The position numbers were made by a program, and so were the translations under genes. 64,000 bases of DNA from Halobacillus_B sp963739045. GTDB lineage: Bacteria; Bacillota; Bacilli; Bacillales; Halobacillaceae. The DNA lies in assembly GCA_963739045.1 (NCBI GenBank), contig CAVTYY010000005.1:186001-250000 (forward strand), read 5' to 3'. The notes beneath the pieces were generated by a model. The model was given only the letters and a program-made list of their open reading frames with translations. It was not told the origin of the DNA and did no database searches. Below are positions 51,913 to 60,764 of this stretch, one piece after another; the stretch's first letter is position 1; each line of letters begins with the position of its first letter.

Positions 51913-52025
51913 GAAGACTTCTGCGGGAGGAAGGCATAGGTTTGGACCCCGCAGTGCGCAAGCACGAGGAGGCAAACCAGCCGCCCGCGAAAAGCGGAAT
52001 GTATTTCCGGAGCGGTCATTCAGGG
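51913..52025 (-). repeat. Intergenic repeat, family A subtype 2
   Basis: Reverse orientation to 42541-42630. On the minus strand TGAATGACCGCTCCGG, TCCGCTTTTCGCGGGCGG, CTGGTTTGCCTCCTCGTGC and finally CCTCCCGCAGAAGTC. The gap between the NUDIX gene and the P-type ATPase (51660-52215) has nothing else I can support. Confidence 0.65.
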
Positions 52026-52215
52026 TATGCCTCTGCCCTTGCTTTGATGGTTCGTCTTTAGAATGGAGACCAGCCTCTATTTGTTTGTTGAGAACTGCTG
52101 GCCGGGAATTCCCCTGGATCAGGCGGGAAATCATTCTAAGTAGAATTTCGGACATGTTTTCTAGTAATCAGAATATAGATAACTAGTATCTAACGTTTTT
52201 CAAAGAGGTGGAAAA

Positions 52216-54894
52216 ATGAAATGGTATAGTCTATCTATTCAAGAAGTTGAAAAGGTTACTAGAACTAAACATGAATGTGGTTTAAGTGCATCTGAGGTGG
52301 AAAACAGACTAAGAGAAATAGGCTATAACGAGCTTGAAGAGCGAAAGAAACCTTCTCTATTGCTTATGTTTCTTGAGCAGTTTAAAGATTTTATGGTTTT
52401 AGTCCTGCTGATTGCTACTGTTATTTCAGGTTTATTGGGAGAATATCTCGATGCGGGTGCGATCATTTTTATAGTGATCATTAATGGGGTATTAGGTTTT
52501 ATTCAGGAACGAAAAGCAGAAGAATCTTTACAAGCACTTAAAGAACTGTCTTCTCCCCATATGACAGTGTTAAGAGATAAGAAATGGTCATTGGTGCCTG
52601 CTCGCGAAGTCGTAACGGGAGATATCGTTAAATTCGAAAGTGGCGACAGGATTGGAGCAGATACGAGGATATTTCAGTGTAACGATTTATCGATTGAGGA
52701 ATCCTCTATGACGGGTGAATCGGTTCCCGTAAAGAAAACTTCCCGTCCTTTAGATGGACCAGACCTTTCGATAGGAGATCAGGAAAATATTGCATTTATG
52801 GGGACTATGGTGACTCAAGGGAATGGTCTGGGGATCGTTGTGGCTACAGGAATGAAAACGGAAATGGGGAAAATCGCGGATCTGCTGCAAACTGAACCAT
52901 CATTAATGACTCCATTGCAGCAGCGGCTGAAGCAGCTGGGAAGTATTCTAATTACGGTTGCTTTAATGTTAACCGCGTTAGTAGTCATGGTAGGAGTTTG
53001 GCAGGGACACGGAGTCTATGAAATGTTTTTAGCAGGCGTATCTCTTGCTGTTGCCGCCATTCCCGAAGGTCTGCCTGCTATTGTAACCGTCGCTCTTGCC
53101 CTTGGAGTTCAGCGTATGATCAAAAGAAATGCCCTTATCCGCAAATTGCCTTCAGTGGAAACATTAGGCTGTGCCACAGTCATTTGCTCGGATAAAACCG
53201 GTACGCTGACGCAAAATGAAATGACCGTCACTACTCTTTGGAGCGGCGGTGAGACCTGGAAAGTAAGCGGAACCGGCTACCTTCCTAGGGGAGATTTTTA
53301 TAATCACAGTCAGAAGATATCGGTTCAGCAGAATCATTCGCTTACTCAGCTGCTTTCCTGTGGGATGATTTGTAATCATGCAAGCATTAGAGGGGAAGGG
53401 GACCATTTTATTCTTGAAGGAGACCCTACGGAAGGGGCAATGGTGGCAGCTGGAATGAAAGCTGGTTTATCCCCTGAAAGTCTTTCCAAGGATTTTGAAA
53501 TCGTAAAAGAATTTCCATTTGATTCGAACAGAAAAATGATGAGTGTCATTGTTAAAACAAGTACTGGAGAGCACTTGATCATTACAAAGGGAGCCCCTGA
53601 AGTTGTCCTTCCCTGCAGTGAACGGATCAGGTGGGACAATAAGGATGTACTGCTCTCTGACAAGTATATAAAGCAAGTAAATAATAAAATTAATGAATTG
53701 GCTGGTGATGCATTAAGAACTATTGCAGTAGCCATTCGTCCTTTAAAAAGCTTTCAAACGATTCATTCCTCTCAAGAAGCCGAACGTCGGTTAACCTTTG
53801 TAGGGATGGAAGGAATGATGGATCCTCCTAGACAGGAAGTTAAATCCTCTATTGAGGAATGCCATGCAGCAGGGATCAAAACAGTGATGATCACGGGTGA
53901 CCATGCGATTACCGCAGCTGCTATTGCACGGCAAATTAATTTACTGCCGAATACTGGACAGGTCCTTGATGGGAATGCTTTAGAAAAGATGTCAGTGGAA
54001 CAATTACAGGAAGTCATTGAGAACGTTTATGTATTTGCGCGTGTTTCACCAGAGCACAAGTTGAAAATAGTTAAAGCCTTTCAGCAGAAAGGGCACGTTG
54101 TGGCAATGACAGGAGACGGAGTAAATGATGCACCAGCCATTAAAGCATCTAATATTGGAATTGCTATGGGAATATCTGGTACCGATGTGACGAAGGAAGC
54201 TTCCTCCTTAATATTAAGAGATGACAATTTTGCCACGATTAAAGCTGCCGTTAAAGAAGGCAGAAATATTTATGAAAACATCCGCAAATTTATTAGATAT
54301 TTGCTTGCTTCTAATGTAGGTGAAATCTTGGCGATGCTCTTTGCCATGCTGCTTGGTCTTCCTCTTCCATTAGTGCCCATCCAAATTCTTTGGGTGAACC
54401 TTGTTACCGATGGACTTCCAGCAATGGCATTAGGATTAGATGAACCGGAGAAGGATTTAATGCACAGAGGTCCAAGACCCGTGGAAGAAAGTATTTTTGC
54501 CAGAGGTTTAGGAATGAAGGTAGTCAGCCGCGGGTTTTTAATCGGTTTAGCAACAATGGCAGTTTTTATAACAGTCTATCAGAGAAGCTCAAGTGAATTA
54601 ATTCTGGCTCAAACGGCTGCATTTGCCACGCTTGTTATGGCCCAGCTCATCCATGTGTTTGACTGCCGATCGGAACAATCGATCTTTCATAGAAACCCTC
54701 TAGGTAATCCTTATTTGATTTGGTCCGTATTGTCTTCCGTCGTCTTACTGTTGGTTGTTATTTATATCCCTTTATTTCAGCCTATTTTCCATACGACAGC
54801 CTTACCTTTCACTCAATGGCTGCTCATTTTAGGGTTCGCTGCGTTACCGACAGTTTTACCAGGAGGTTTTGTTAAAAAAAGGAAAGATAACTAG
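52216..54894 (+). CDS. P-type cation ATPase, calcium type (YloB-like)
   Basis: An 892-residue P2-type ATPase. The N-terminal cation_ATPase_N domain (residues 1-70) is followed by the TGES motif (MTGESVPV), segment 4 with IPEGLPAIVTVALALGVQRM, the phosphorylated Asp326 in CSDKTGTLTQNEMTV, the KGAPE nucleotide site, the hinge MTGDGVNDAPAIKAS and the C-terminal cation_ATPase_C block. Length and motifs equal the bacterial Ca2+ pump YloB of B. subtilis. It should export calcium at the expense of ATP. GAGGTGG precedes the ATG. An uncommon but full-length gene with no partner. Confidence 0.92.
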   Translation: MKWYSLSIQEVEKVTRTKHECGLSASEVENRLREIGYNELEERKKPSLLLMFLEQFKDFMVLVLLIATVISGLLGEYLDAGAIIFIVIINGVLGFIQERKAEESLQALKELSSPHMTVLRDKKWSLVPAREVVTGDIVKFESGDRIGADTRIFQCNDLSIEESSMTGESVPVKKTSRPLDGPDLSIGDQENIAFMGTMVTQGNGLGIVVATGMKTEMGKIADLLQTEPSLMTPLQQRLKQLGSILITVALMLTALVVMVGVWQGHGVYEMFLAGVSLAVAAIPEGLPAIVTVALALGVQRMIKRNALIRKLPSVETLGCATVICSDKTGTLTQNEMTVTTLWSGGETWKVSGTGYLPRGDFYNHSQKISVQQNHSLTQLLSCGMICNHASIRGEGDHFILEGDPTEGAMVAAGMKAGLSPESLSKDFEIVKEFPFDSNRKMMSVIVKTSTGEHLIITKGAPEVVLPCSERIRWDNKDVLLSDKYIKQVNNKINELAGDALRTIAVAIRPLKSFQTIHSSQEAERRLTFVGMEGMMDPPRQEVKSSIEECHAAGIKTVMITGDHAITAAAIARQINLLPNTGQVLDGNALEKMSVEQLQEVIENVYVFARVSPEHKLKIVKAFQQKGHVVAMTGDGVNDAPAIKASNIGIAMGISGTDVTKEASSLILRDDNFATIKAAVKEGRNIYENIRKFIRYLLASNVGEILAMLFAMLLGLPLPLVPIQILWVNLVTDGLPAMALGLDEPEKDLMHRGPRPVEESIFARGLGMKVVSRGFLIGLATMAVFITVYQRSSSELILAQTAAFATLVMAQLIHVFDCRSEQSIFHRNPLGNPYLIWSVLSSVVLLLVVIYIPLFQPIFHTTALPFTQWLLILGFAALPTVLPGGFVKKRKDN

Positions 54895-54957
54895 CCAAGT
54901 TACTTTTAATTAGATCCATCTTTAGTTCATGCAATACACATAGGAAAAAGACCAGAG

Positions 54958-54990
54958 GCTGGGACAAAAATGGATCGTGTCCCAGCTTCT
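54958..54990 (+). terminator. GCTGGGACA/TGTCCCAGC terminator hairpin
   Basis: GCTGGGACA pairs with TGTCCCAGC around a 12-base loop, followed by TTCTTCTT. The GGCTGGGACA arm is common in bacilli terminators. Confidence 0.7.
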
Positions 54991-55129
54991 TCTTATGACT
55001 GCTGGAGAATACCGCAGTACAACTAAATAACGGCAGTACGAATCCTATATACAGAATATGGAATATTATAAAATCTACATAAATAGAACCCTCATTTACA
55101 TAAGTTTTATAAAAGGAAGGGGGATTTGT

Positions 55130-56035
55130 GTGGGGTATATGTTTGACATCGACAAGTTTATTGATGAACGAACATTAACTGTAAGTGTGAAGAATAAAGG
55201 GCTGAATTATGGACTGGGTTGTTTTGAAGGAATAAGAGGATTCTGGAATGATAGAAAAAAACAGCTATATATTTTCCGTCTGGAAGATCATTTAAATAGA
55301 TTTCATCAATCAGGAAAGAGTATATTCATTCCTGTCCCCTATTCTGTTCAGGAACTATCCAATATTATCCGCAGACTGCTGTTAATGAATGAGACAAAGA
55401 GTGATGTATATATCCGTCCGATCTGTTTTAAAGGTACCAACACTATACGTCCTGATTTAAATGATCCATTTAATCATTTGTCTATTTACACGGTTTTTAC
55501 CGAATATGAACCTAAACCTGCGTTAAAAACTGGGATTTCTTCATGGGCACGGGTGGGCAGTAATATGATTCCTCCACAAGTGAAGCCGACCGCAGGTTAT
55601 CTGAATTCGGCTCTAGCTATTAATGAAGCTGATCTGAATGGTTATGATACAGCTATATTTTTGACTGCAGAAGGTTATATTAGTGAAGGGCCGGCAGAGA
55701 ATATTTTTATTGTGCAAGGGAATAAGGTACTCACTCCCCCTGTTTCTGATGATATTCTTGCCGGAATTACAAGGGACACAGCTATTCAAATTCTCCAACA
55801 AGAGCTTGGCCTGTCAACGATGGAGAAGAGCTTTACAAGAGTGGAGGTCTATGAAGCAGATGAAGTTTTTTTTACAGGAACTGCCATTGGAATAAAGCCT
55901 GTGATAGAAGTGGATCGGAGAATCATTGCAGACGGGAAGGCAGGAGCGGTTACTCTACGCGTTCAGCAAATTTATAATCAGATGGTAAGATGCGAACTGC
56001 CCGGCTACCAGCATTATTGCTTCCCGCTATATTAA
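55130..56035 (+). CDS. Branched-chain amino acid aminotransferase (class IV)
   Basis: A 301-residue PLP class IV aminotransferase. GLGCFEGIRGFWNDRKKQLYIFRLEDHLNRFHQS covers the small-domain signature, and VKPTAGYLNSALAINEADLNGYDTAIFLTAEGYISEGPAENIFIV holds the PLP Lys and the class IV signature. It transaminates leucine, isoleucine and valine with 2-oxoglutarate; some members act on D-amino acids or aminodeoxychorismate, but the G-[IV]-R-[GA] context favours IlvE. GTG 55130 is selected because GGAAGGGGG lies about 6 bases upstream. It is not linked to ilv or leu genes. Confidence 0.85.
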   Translation: MGYMFDIDKFIDERTLTVSVKNKGLNYGLGCFEGIRGFWNDRKKQLYIFRLEDHLNRFHQSGKSIFIPVPYSVQELSNIIRRLLLMNETKSDVYIRPICFKGTNTIRPDLNDPFNHLSIYTVFTEYEPKPALKTGISSWARVGSNMIPPQVKPTAGYLNSALAINEADLNGYDTAIFLTAEGYISEGPAENIFIVQGNKVLTPPVSDDILAGITRDTAIQILQQELGLSTMEKSFTRVEVYEADEVFFTGTAIGIKPVIEVDRRIIADGKAGAVTLRVQQIYNQMVRCELPGYQHYCFPLY

Positions 56036-56093
56036 TTTGTTCTCATTGGAAGGTCAACAACTCCTAATCTATTAAATAAAGCTTGTATAGGGG

Positions 56094-56130
56094 AACACTT
56101 ATCCGCGCTAGGTAAGTGTTTTTTATTTTT
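56094..56130 (+). terminator. Rho-independent terminator
   Basis: AACACTTA pairs with TAAGTGTT around 11 bases, followed by TTTTATTTTTTT. Confidence 0.88.
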
Positions 56131-56228
56131 TTAAATATCGATTGTGAATTTGTTCTTTTTTTGAAATAATTGGTATTAATTAACAATGTTGAGAGGGAAC
56201 CTCGATAAATATGTGAAATAGAAACGAG

Positions 56229-56471
56229 GTGGAACCAATAGACTTATTCATCGGAATTTTGTTAATGATCTGGGGCTTTGCCATTGTATTCAATTCCTTG
56301 TTTAAGATGAAAGAAGCAGATTATAAAGAAAACAGCCGATTTGGAGCTAGCGGTTTTCTATTTATGGAACTGTTGTTTGCAGTAATGAAGCGATTACCGT
56401 GGCAGTTGGTTAAAGGATTGGTGATTTTAATCGGCATAGCTCTAATAGGCACTGGCGCCGCTATCTTATAA
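56229..56471 (+). CDS. Small two-segment membrane protein
   Basis: An 80-residue hydrophobic protein with segments at about residues 5-25 and 60-80 and a charged middle (KMKEADYKENSRFG). The only good ribosome binding site, GAGGTGG at 56225-56231, overlaps the GTG at 56229. The next codon at a proper distance (56238) is ATA, so the true start is uncertain: GTG 56229, a rare ATA, or ATG 56265. The function is unknown. Confidence 0.5.
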   Translation: MEPIDLFIGILLMIWGFAIVFNSLFKMKEADYKENSRFGASGFLFMELLFAVMKRLPWQLVKGLVILIGIALIGTGAAIL

Positions 56472-56575
56472 GCAATATTGTAAAAATCAATGCCTGATTT
56501 TCGGCTGTATTCTTTTCAAGAACAGGTATACTTATACTTAACAGCAACTCTTGTAGAGGAAGCGGAGGGGTAAGG

Positions 56576-57652
56576 ATGATCTGTTCAGAAATGAAACGTG
56601 AATATTACCAAGCATTAGTAGAAAGAAAGAGGAACTATGAAGGGTTATTTTTTGTCGGGGTTAGAACTACAGGTGTGTTCTGCCGGCCCACATGCCCAGC
56701 AAGAAAACCTAAATTTGAGAACTGTGAATTCTTTGAAACTGCCCAGCAAGCTTTACTTGCTTCTTACCGGCCGTGTCAGCGATGCAAGCCGCTTTCTCAT
56801 CCGATGATCGCCTCCGAGCTTGTCAAAGAGCTTGTAGAGAAGGTAGAGGAAGATCCAGAAAAGCGATGGAAGGATCAAGATTTAAGAGAACTGGGTATCG
56901 ACCCTTCCACAGCACGACGTCAGTTTAAGAAAAGATTCGGCATGACATTTGTGGAATATGCACGGGCTAGAAGAATGGGCGTGGCTATGAAGGAAATAAG
57001 AAAAGGGAATTCAGTGATAGATACTCAGATTTTAACCGGTTATGAATCTAGCAGTGGTTTTCGTGATGCCTTTTCCCGGATTATGGGATCCCCTCCTTCT
57101 TTAAAAGGAGAGGTAAACATTTTGAAAGCAGCATGGCTTGACACGGAGTTAGGTCCAATGATAGCAATAAGTAATGAAGAAGCACTTTATCTGCTTGAAT
57201 TTGTAGATCGGAAGGGTCTCGAAAAGGAAGTAGAACGGATGAGAAATAAATTGAATGCAGCCATTATACCTGGCAATACGGCTATTACTCGTTCAATTGA
57301 AACAGAATTAATGCAGTATTTCGAGGGACAGTTAACAGAATTCAAAACACCGATCTATTTATTGGGATCACCTTTCCAAAAGAGCGTATGGGAATCTTTG
57401 AGGCGAATTCCTTCTGGAGAAACCAGGTCGTATTCTGAACTTGCTGCCTCGATACAAAGACCTACTGCATTTAGAGCTGCTGCTAGAGCAAATGGTGCGA
57501 ATCAGCTGGCCATCGTAATTCCTTGCCATCGGGTGGTTCAGTCCAATGGTGGGCTAGGAGGTTATGCTGGGGGATTGAACAGAAAAAAGTGGCTGCTTGA
57601 GCATGAATACAAGCTGAAACTGGAGAGAAAACAGGTGTTAAAGGAGAAATAA
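56576..57652 (+). CDS. ada: Fused Ada regulator / O6-methylguanine-DNA methyltransferase
   Basis: A 358-residue fusion. Residues 1-75 are the Ada zinc domain with Cys36, Cys40, Cys67 and Cys70, which takes methyl groups from phosphotriesters. An AraC-type helix-turn-helix follows (about residues 80-180, DPSTARRQFKKRFGMTFVEYARARRM). The C-terminal domain is a methyltransferase with the PCHR motif (Cys317, IVIPCHRVVQSNGGLGGYAGG). B. subtilis splits this into adaA and adaB, while here both are joined, as in E. coli. It should sense and repair methylation damage and activate its own gene. GGAGGGGTAAGG precedes the ATG. Confidence 0.94.
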   Translation: MICSEMKREYYQALVERKRNYEGLFFVGVRTTGVFCRPTCPARKPKFENCEFFETAQQALLASYRPCQRCKPLSHPMIASELVKELVEKVEEDPEKRWKDQDLRELGIDPSTARRQFKKRFGMTFVEYARARRMGVAMKEIRKGNSVIDTQILTGYESSSGFRDAFSRIMGSPPSLKGEVNILKAAWLDTELGPMIAISNEEALYLLEFVDRKGLEKEVERMRNKLNAAIIPGNTAITRSIETELMQYFEGQLTEFKTPIYLLGSPFQKSVWESLRRIPSGETRSYSELAASIQRPTAFRAAARANGANQLAIVIPCHRVVQSNGGLGGYAGGLNRKKWLLEHEYKLKLERKQVLKEK

Positions 57653-57949
57653 ATGAAAAAATGGATCGTTACATTTGGGATCATCGTTATTCTTCTGATG
57701 GTGATGGTTGTGACCAAACCCTCAGAAGATCAATATATAGACTGGGTCGTTGACAAAGCAGGCGAACAACTGGCTGGAGACAACCCATTTATTGGCGCTG
57801 GCATCGAACTTATTGGTCCCAATATTATTCGAAATCATACAACAGAAAAGGACTACTTCATTTACAAGGAGTATAAGACAGAAATGCTTGGTAAAAAGGT
57901 GAAAGTGATCGGTATATTTCATACGTTTATTCCCATCTCAAAACCTTAA
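57653..57949 (+). CDS. DUF4359-like secreted or membrane-anchored protein
   Basis: A 98-residue protein that begins at the base after the ada stop codon, so it is translated from the same message. An N-terminal membrane anchor or signal (WIVTFGIIVILLMVMVV) precedes a small domain with DNPFIGAGIELIGPNIIRNHTTEKDYFIYKEYKT and KVKVIGIFHTFIPIS. The pattern is that of DUF4359, function unknown. Why it would be linked to alkylation repair is unclear. Confidence 0.68.
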   Translation: MKKWIVTFGIIVILLMVMVVTKPSEDQYIDWVVDKAGEQLAGDNPFIGAGIELIGPNIIRNHTTEKDYFIYKEYKTEMLGKKVKVIGIFHTFIPISKP

Positions 57950-58087
57950 TGACTAGCAAAAAAATAGGGAAATCAATGGAAAAGAAGAGAGAGTTCATAT
58001 GAAGATCAGAAAATAATGCAGGTAGAAAGAGGTGTGACCTCTTAGTTATTAAAAAACACTAAAGGCAAAATATAGAGATTTATCCAT

Positions 58088-58132
58088 CAGAAAACCCGAA
58101 CCTTTGATTTGTATTGGTTCGGGTTTTCTGTG
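58088..58132. terminator. Terminator of the AAAACCCGAACC family
   Basis: CAGAAAACCCGAACC pairs with GGTTCGGGTTTTCTG. This copy and that at 46597 are nearly identical in both arms. The rest of 57950-58325 shows no gene. Confidence 0.88.
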
Positions 58133-58325
58133 TGTTGCTTTACATGAAAATCGCTTCGTCCAGCTGTCTCACTTTCCGTGTGTTTATACCTTATATGTCA
58201 TAGATGTAAGAATAGGAAATTAAAAGAAAATGAAATTTTGTAATATTCATAGGTAATGTCGTTTTGATTGTCATTCATGTTTAAGTCGCTGTCCACATAA
58301 TTATGAAGGAAGGAGGAGGGATTAG

Positions 58326-59042
58326 ATGGATCTCGTTCATATCTTCATTACTACCTTTTGTACAACTCTTGGTGCAGTTCCTGTCTTATTTATTCGTAGA
58401 TTATCCCATAAAGGAAAAGATGGTCTTCTTGCATTAGCAGCGGGGATTATGGTTGCAGCTTCTACATACGGCTTGATTCCTTCAGCGTTGAAATTATCGA
58501 ATCTGTTTACCCTGGTGGCGGGTATTTTAATAGGGACGTTCGTCCTGCTAATCCTGGAGATCGTGATCCCTCACCACGACTTAGAGCATCATAATGATAC
58601 AAACACGAATATCAGTCTGTTTATCGTAGCTATGGCCTTACACAATCTACCAGAAGGGATGTCTGTAGGGATGAGTTACGCTAGTCAGTATGTGAACCTT
58701 GGTCCCATTGTATCCTTTGCGATTGGTCTGCAGAATTTCCCGGAGGGTTTTCTGATTGGGCTATATTTAATCATTCAGAACATTCGTGGATGGAAAATGC
58801 TTGGTCTGGTAACCTTCACAGCCCTTGTAGAATTTTTGGCTGGGCTTGCCGGTGTTTTTTTTGGACAAACGTTTAGTGGACTGGTCCCCTATGGTCTTGC
58901 GTTTTCTGCAGGAGCAATGTTGTTTATTGTTTATAAGGAGTTAATTCCAGAAAGTCATGGAGACGGGAACGAACGGGTTTCCACATTGGCTTTTATTATG
59001 GGATTTATAGTGATGACAATACTTACAGAACAACTAAGATAA
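58326..59042 (+). CDS. ZIP family metal transporter
   Basis: A 238-residue protein with about eight membrane segments. Metal-site segments are ALHNLPEGMSVGMSYAS and GLQNFPEGFLIGLYL; both are canonical H/N-x-P-E-G ZIP motifs. A His-rich loop HHDLEHHND lies between segments 3 and 4. It likely imports zinc or another divalent metal. GAAGGAGGAGG precedes the ATG. It has no Zur-like box I could see. Confidence 0.88.
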   Translation: MDLVHIFITTFCTTLGAVPVLFIRRLSHKGKDGLLALAAGIMVAASTYGLIPSALKLSNLFTLVAGILIGTFVLLILEIVIPHHDLEHHNDTNTNISLFIVAMALHNLPEGMSVGMSYASQYVNLGPIVSFAIGLQNFPEGFLIGLYLIIQNIRGWKMLGLVTFTALVEFLAGLAGVFFGQTFSGLVPYGLAFSAGAMLFIVYKELIPESHGDGNERVSTLAFIMGFIVMTILTEQLR

Positions 59043-59556
59043 TTTTCAGCAAAGTTTTTATAAAAAGAGGAAAAAATTTAAAAGGGTCTTATGGGGTCTT
59101 TGTATGATTTATATGTCAATAATTGGATGGGTGTATATGATAAAAAGATCCATTTTGATTTAAATTTTACTTAGATAATATTTGGGAAAGATGGGGCGTC
59201 TTGTAAAGATAGGTTTTACAATAGAATTAAGATTAGTAAAATTTCTTCTTTTTTTGTGTGTCTTTAAACGGTTCCCAATACGTAAAAGGTGCCCTTTGCA
59301 TATATCTTTTAAAAATAAAAAACACATAAAGAGTATTGTAATTTTATTGTTACAGTACTGTTACAAGCTTATCAGTGATTGGAATGAGTACTTGTTTAGC
59401 GATGTAGTCATTACATAATATTTGGAAGCGAATTTCGACATAGTTCGTTTTAATCTAACTATCTTCGTAATACTTTCCTACCTTTGCACTGTATACATTG
59501 TATGGTAGTCTATTGCTGGAATTGATCATCAAGAATAAAAGAAGGGAAGGTGGCAT
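59043..59556. other. AT-rich region upstream of comQ
   Basis: About 510 bases without a supportable gene. One plus-strand frame (59182-59418) has no ribosome binding site and a low-complexity product. In B. subtilis the degQ gene sits here, but no DegQ-like 46-residue frame is seen. A TTGCGG-type ComA box was not found by eye. Confidence 0.4.
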
Positions 59557-60495
59557 ATGGGAAGGGTTCCACATGAGACTGAAGCTCAAATAAAAGAAAT
59601 TATGATGAATGCGATGAAAGAAAATTGGACGGATGCAAACCTACTAGAGTTAGCGAGCGGATTTATAGACTACCAGTATAAAGAGGGGTTTACTTTTTCT
59701 GCCCTTACACAAGTAAACTTTCACATGATCTCAAATCGAAGAGATCAAACATTCATTCATCGTTTAGCTGCAGTTGAAATACTAATCCTTGCCTTAGATA
59801 TATTCGATGATCTGCAGGATCAAGATACAGAAGACCGCCCCTGGACTCAATCTCCAAGTGCTTCCGCCATGAATATTGCTACTGGCTTTCTCTTACTGAG
59901 TGTAAGTATTATCGAACAAAGTAATATGGATGAAAGCTGCAAATGGAAGATCATCCCTTATATTCACCAGCAGGTTTTGAAGGCTGTTCAGGGGCAGCAT
60001 CAGGACTTATCCACAAATATCCAGTCAGAGAATGAATATTTACAAATGATAAGAAGGAAGTCCGGCTCATTATTGGCCTGTGCTTCGTTAGTTGGGGCTG
60101 CGTCTGCCTCTAAAGAACATCAAGAAATTATTTATCAATATTCAGAATATCTTGGCATGGCCGCTCAACTAGCGAATGATTTAAATGATTTAACTAGAGT
60201 AGATGGGAAGAATGATCTATTTAATAAGAAGAAGACCCTTCCGATTATTCAGCTTCTAAGTGAAGATTGTTTAGAAGCTCAATGGGTGAGAGATTATTTT
60301 GATGAGAAGGTAACCTGCGAGTTTATAGTAGCGAATAAACTCTCCCTATTCAGCTGGATTGAGAAATCTCCAGCTCTTAAATATACACAAGTTATGAAAC
60401 GGTTGTATCAGTTAAAAGCTTTGAGAGAAATTGAGTCCTTAGAGGTTGCTGATCACTGGAAATCAGAACTTACTACCATTGTTGAGGAAGTTTAA
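59557..60495 (+). CDS. comQ: ComQ, ComX-modifying isoprenyl transferase
   Basis: A 312-residue polyprenyl-synthetase-fold protein. The first Asp-rich motif is FDDLQDQDTEDRP (Asp84, Asp85, Asp88). The second is degenerate (AQLANDLNDLTR), as usual for ComQ. It attaches an isoprenyl group, farnesyl or geranyl in known cases, to the Trp of ComX and is needed for processing. AAGGTGGC lies before the ATG. It is the first gene of the comQXPA locus, and its 3' end is 22 bases from comX. Confidence 0.92.
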   Translation: MGRVPHETEAQIKEIMMNAMKENWTDANLLELASGFIDYQYKEGFTFSALTQVNFHMISNRRDQTFIHRLAAVEILILALDIFDDLQDQDTEDRPWTQSPSASAMNIATGFLLLSVSIIEQSNMDESCKWKIIPYIHQQVLKAVQGQHQDLSTNIQSENEYLQMIRRKSGSLLACASLVGAASASKEHQEIIYQYSEYLGMAAQLANDLNDLTRVDGKNDLFNKKKTLPIIQLLSEDCLEAQWVRDYFDEKVTCEFIVANKLSLFSWIEKSPALKYTQVMKRLYQLKALREIESLEVADHWKSELTTIVEEV

Positions 60496-60517
60496 ATTTA
60501 TGAAGGAGGCAGTTATC

Positions 60518-60691
60518 ATGTTGCAAAAAGTAGTCGATTATGTGGTAAACCACCCGAACGCATTAGAAGATTTAAAGAATAATAAGCTGAACTTCGCAGG
60601 TGTTTCAGAGTTGGAGAAAACAGCATTGTTAGATGTATTAAATGACCAGGACGAAAAGGGACTGGAAGTTGAAATGTGTTATTGGAAATAA
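60518..60691 (+). CDS. comX: ComX pheromone precursor
   Basis: A 57-residue precursor beginning MLQKVVDYVVNHPNALEDL, close to the leader region of known ComX (start, F/V-x-x-x-P-E/N-A-L). AAGGAGG lies 8 bases before ATG 60518. The C-terminal pheromone region ends in EVEMCYWK, with the prenylation-target Trp at residue 56 of 57. Known ComX peptides keep the Trp two to four residues from the end. Here a Cys and a Tyr precede it. This tail is the specificity determinant and indicates a separate pherotype. Confidence 0.92.
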   Translation: MLQKVVDYVVNHPNALEDLKNNKLNFAGVSELEKTALLDVLNDQDEKGLEVEMCYWK

Positions 60692-60711
60692 TTAAATAAA
60701 GCGGAGAGGAA

Positions 60712-60736
60712 AAGCCAGAAATTTTCTGGCTTTTTT
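60712..60736 (+). terminator. Attenuator-like hairpin between comX and comP
   Basis: AAGCCAGAAA pairs with TTCTGGCTT around TT, followed by six T. Placed 20 bases after comX and 29 before comP, it would lower comP and comA expression compared with comX. Confidence 0.75.
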
Positions 60737-60764
60737 GCTCTGCAAATAACGAGAGGAGTTCGTC

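Noticed and set aside
59182..59418. 78-codon plus-strand frame upstream of comQ
   Set aside because: No ribosome binding site, start codon inside AT-rich DNA, and a product of Lys/Leu/Phe low-complexity sequence that resembles no family such as DegQ.
59043..60520. ComA box (TTGCGG-N4-CCGCAA) upstream of comQ or comX
   Set aside because: No acceptable match was seen by eye, so autoregulation by ComA is not claimed.
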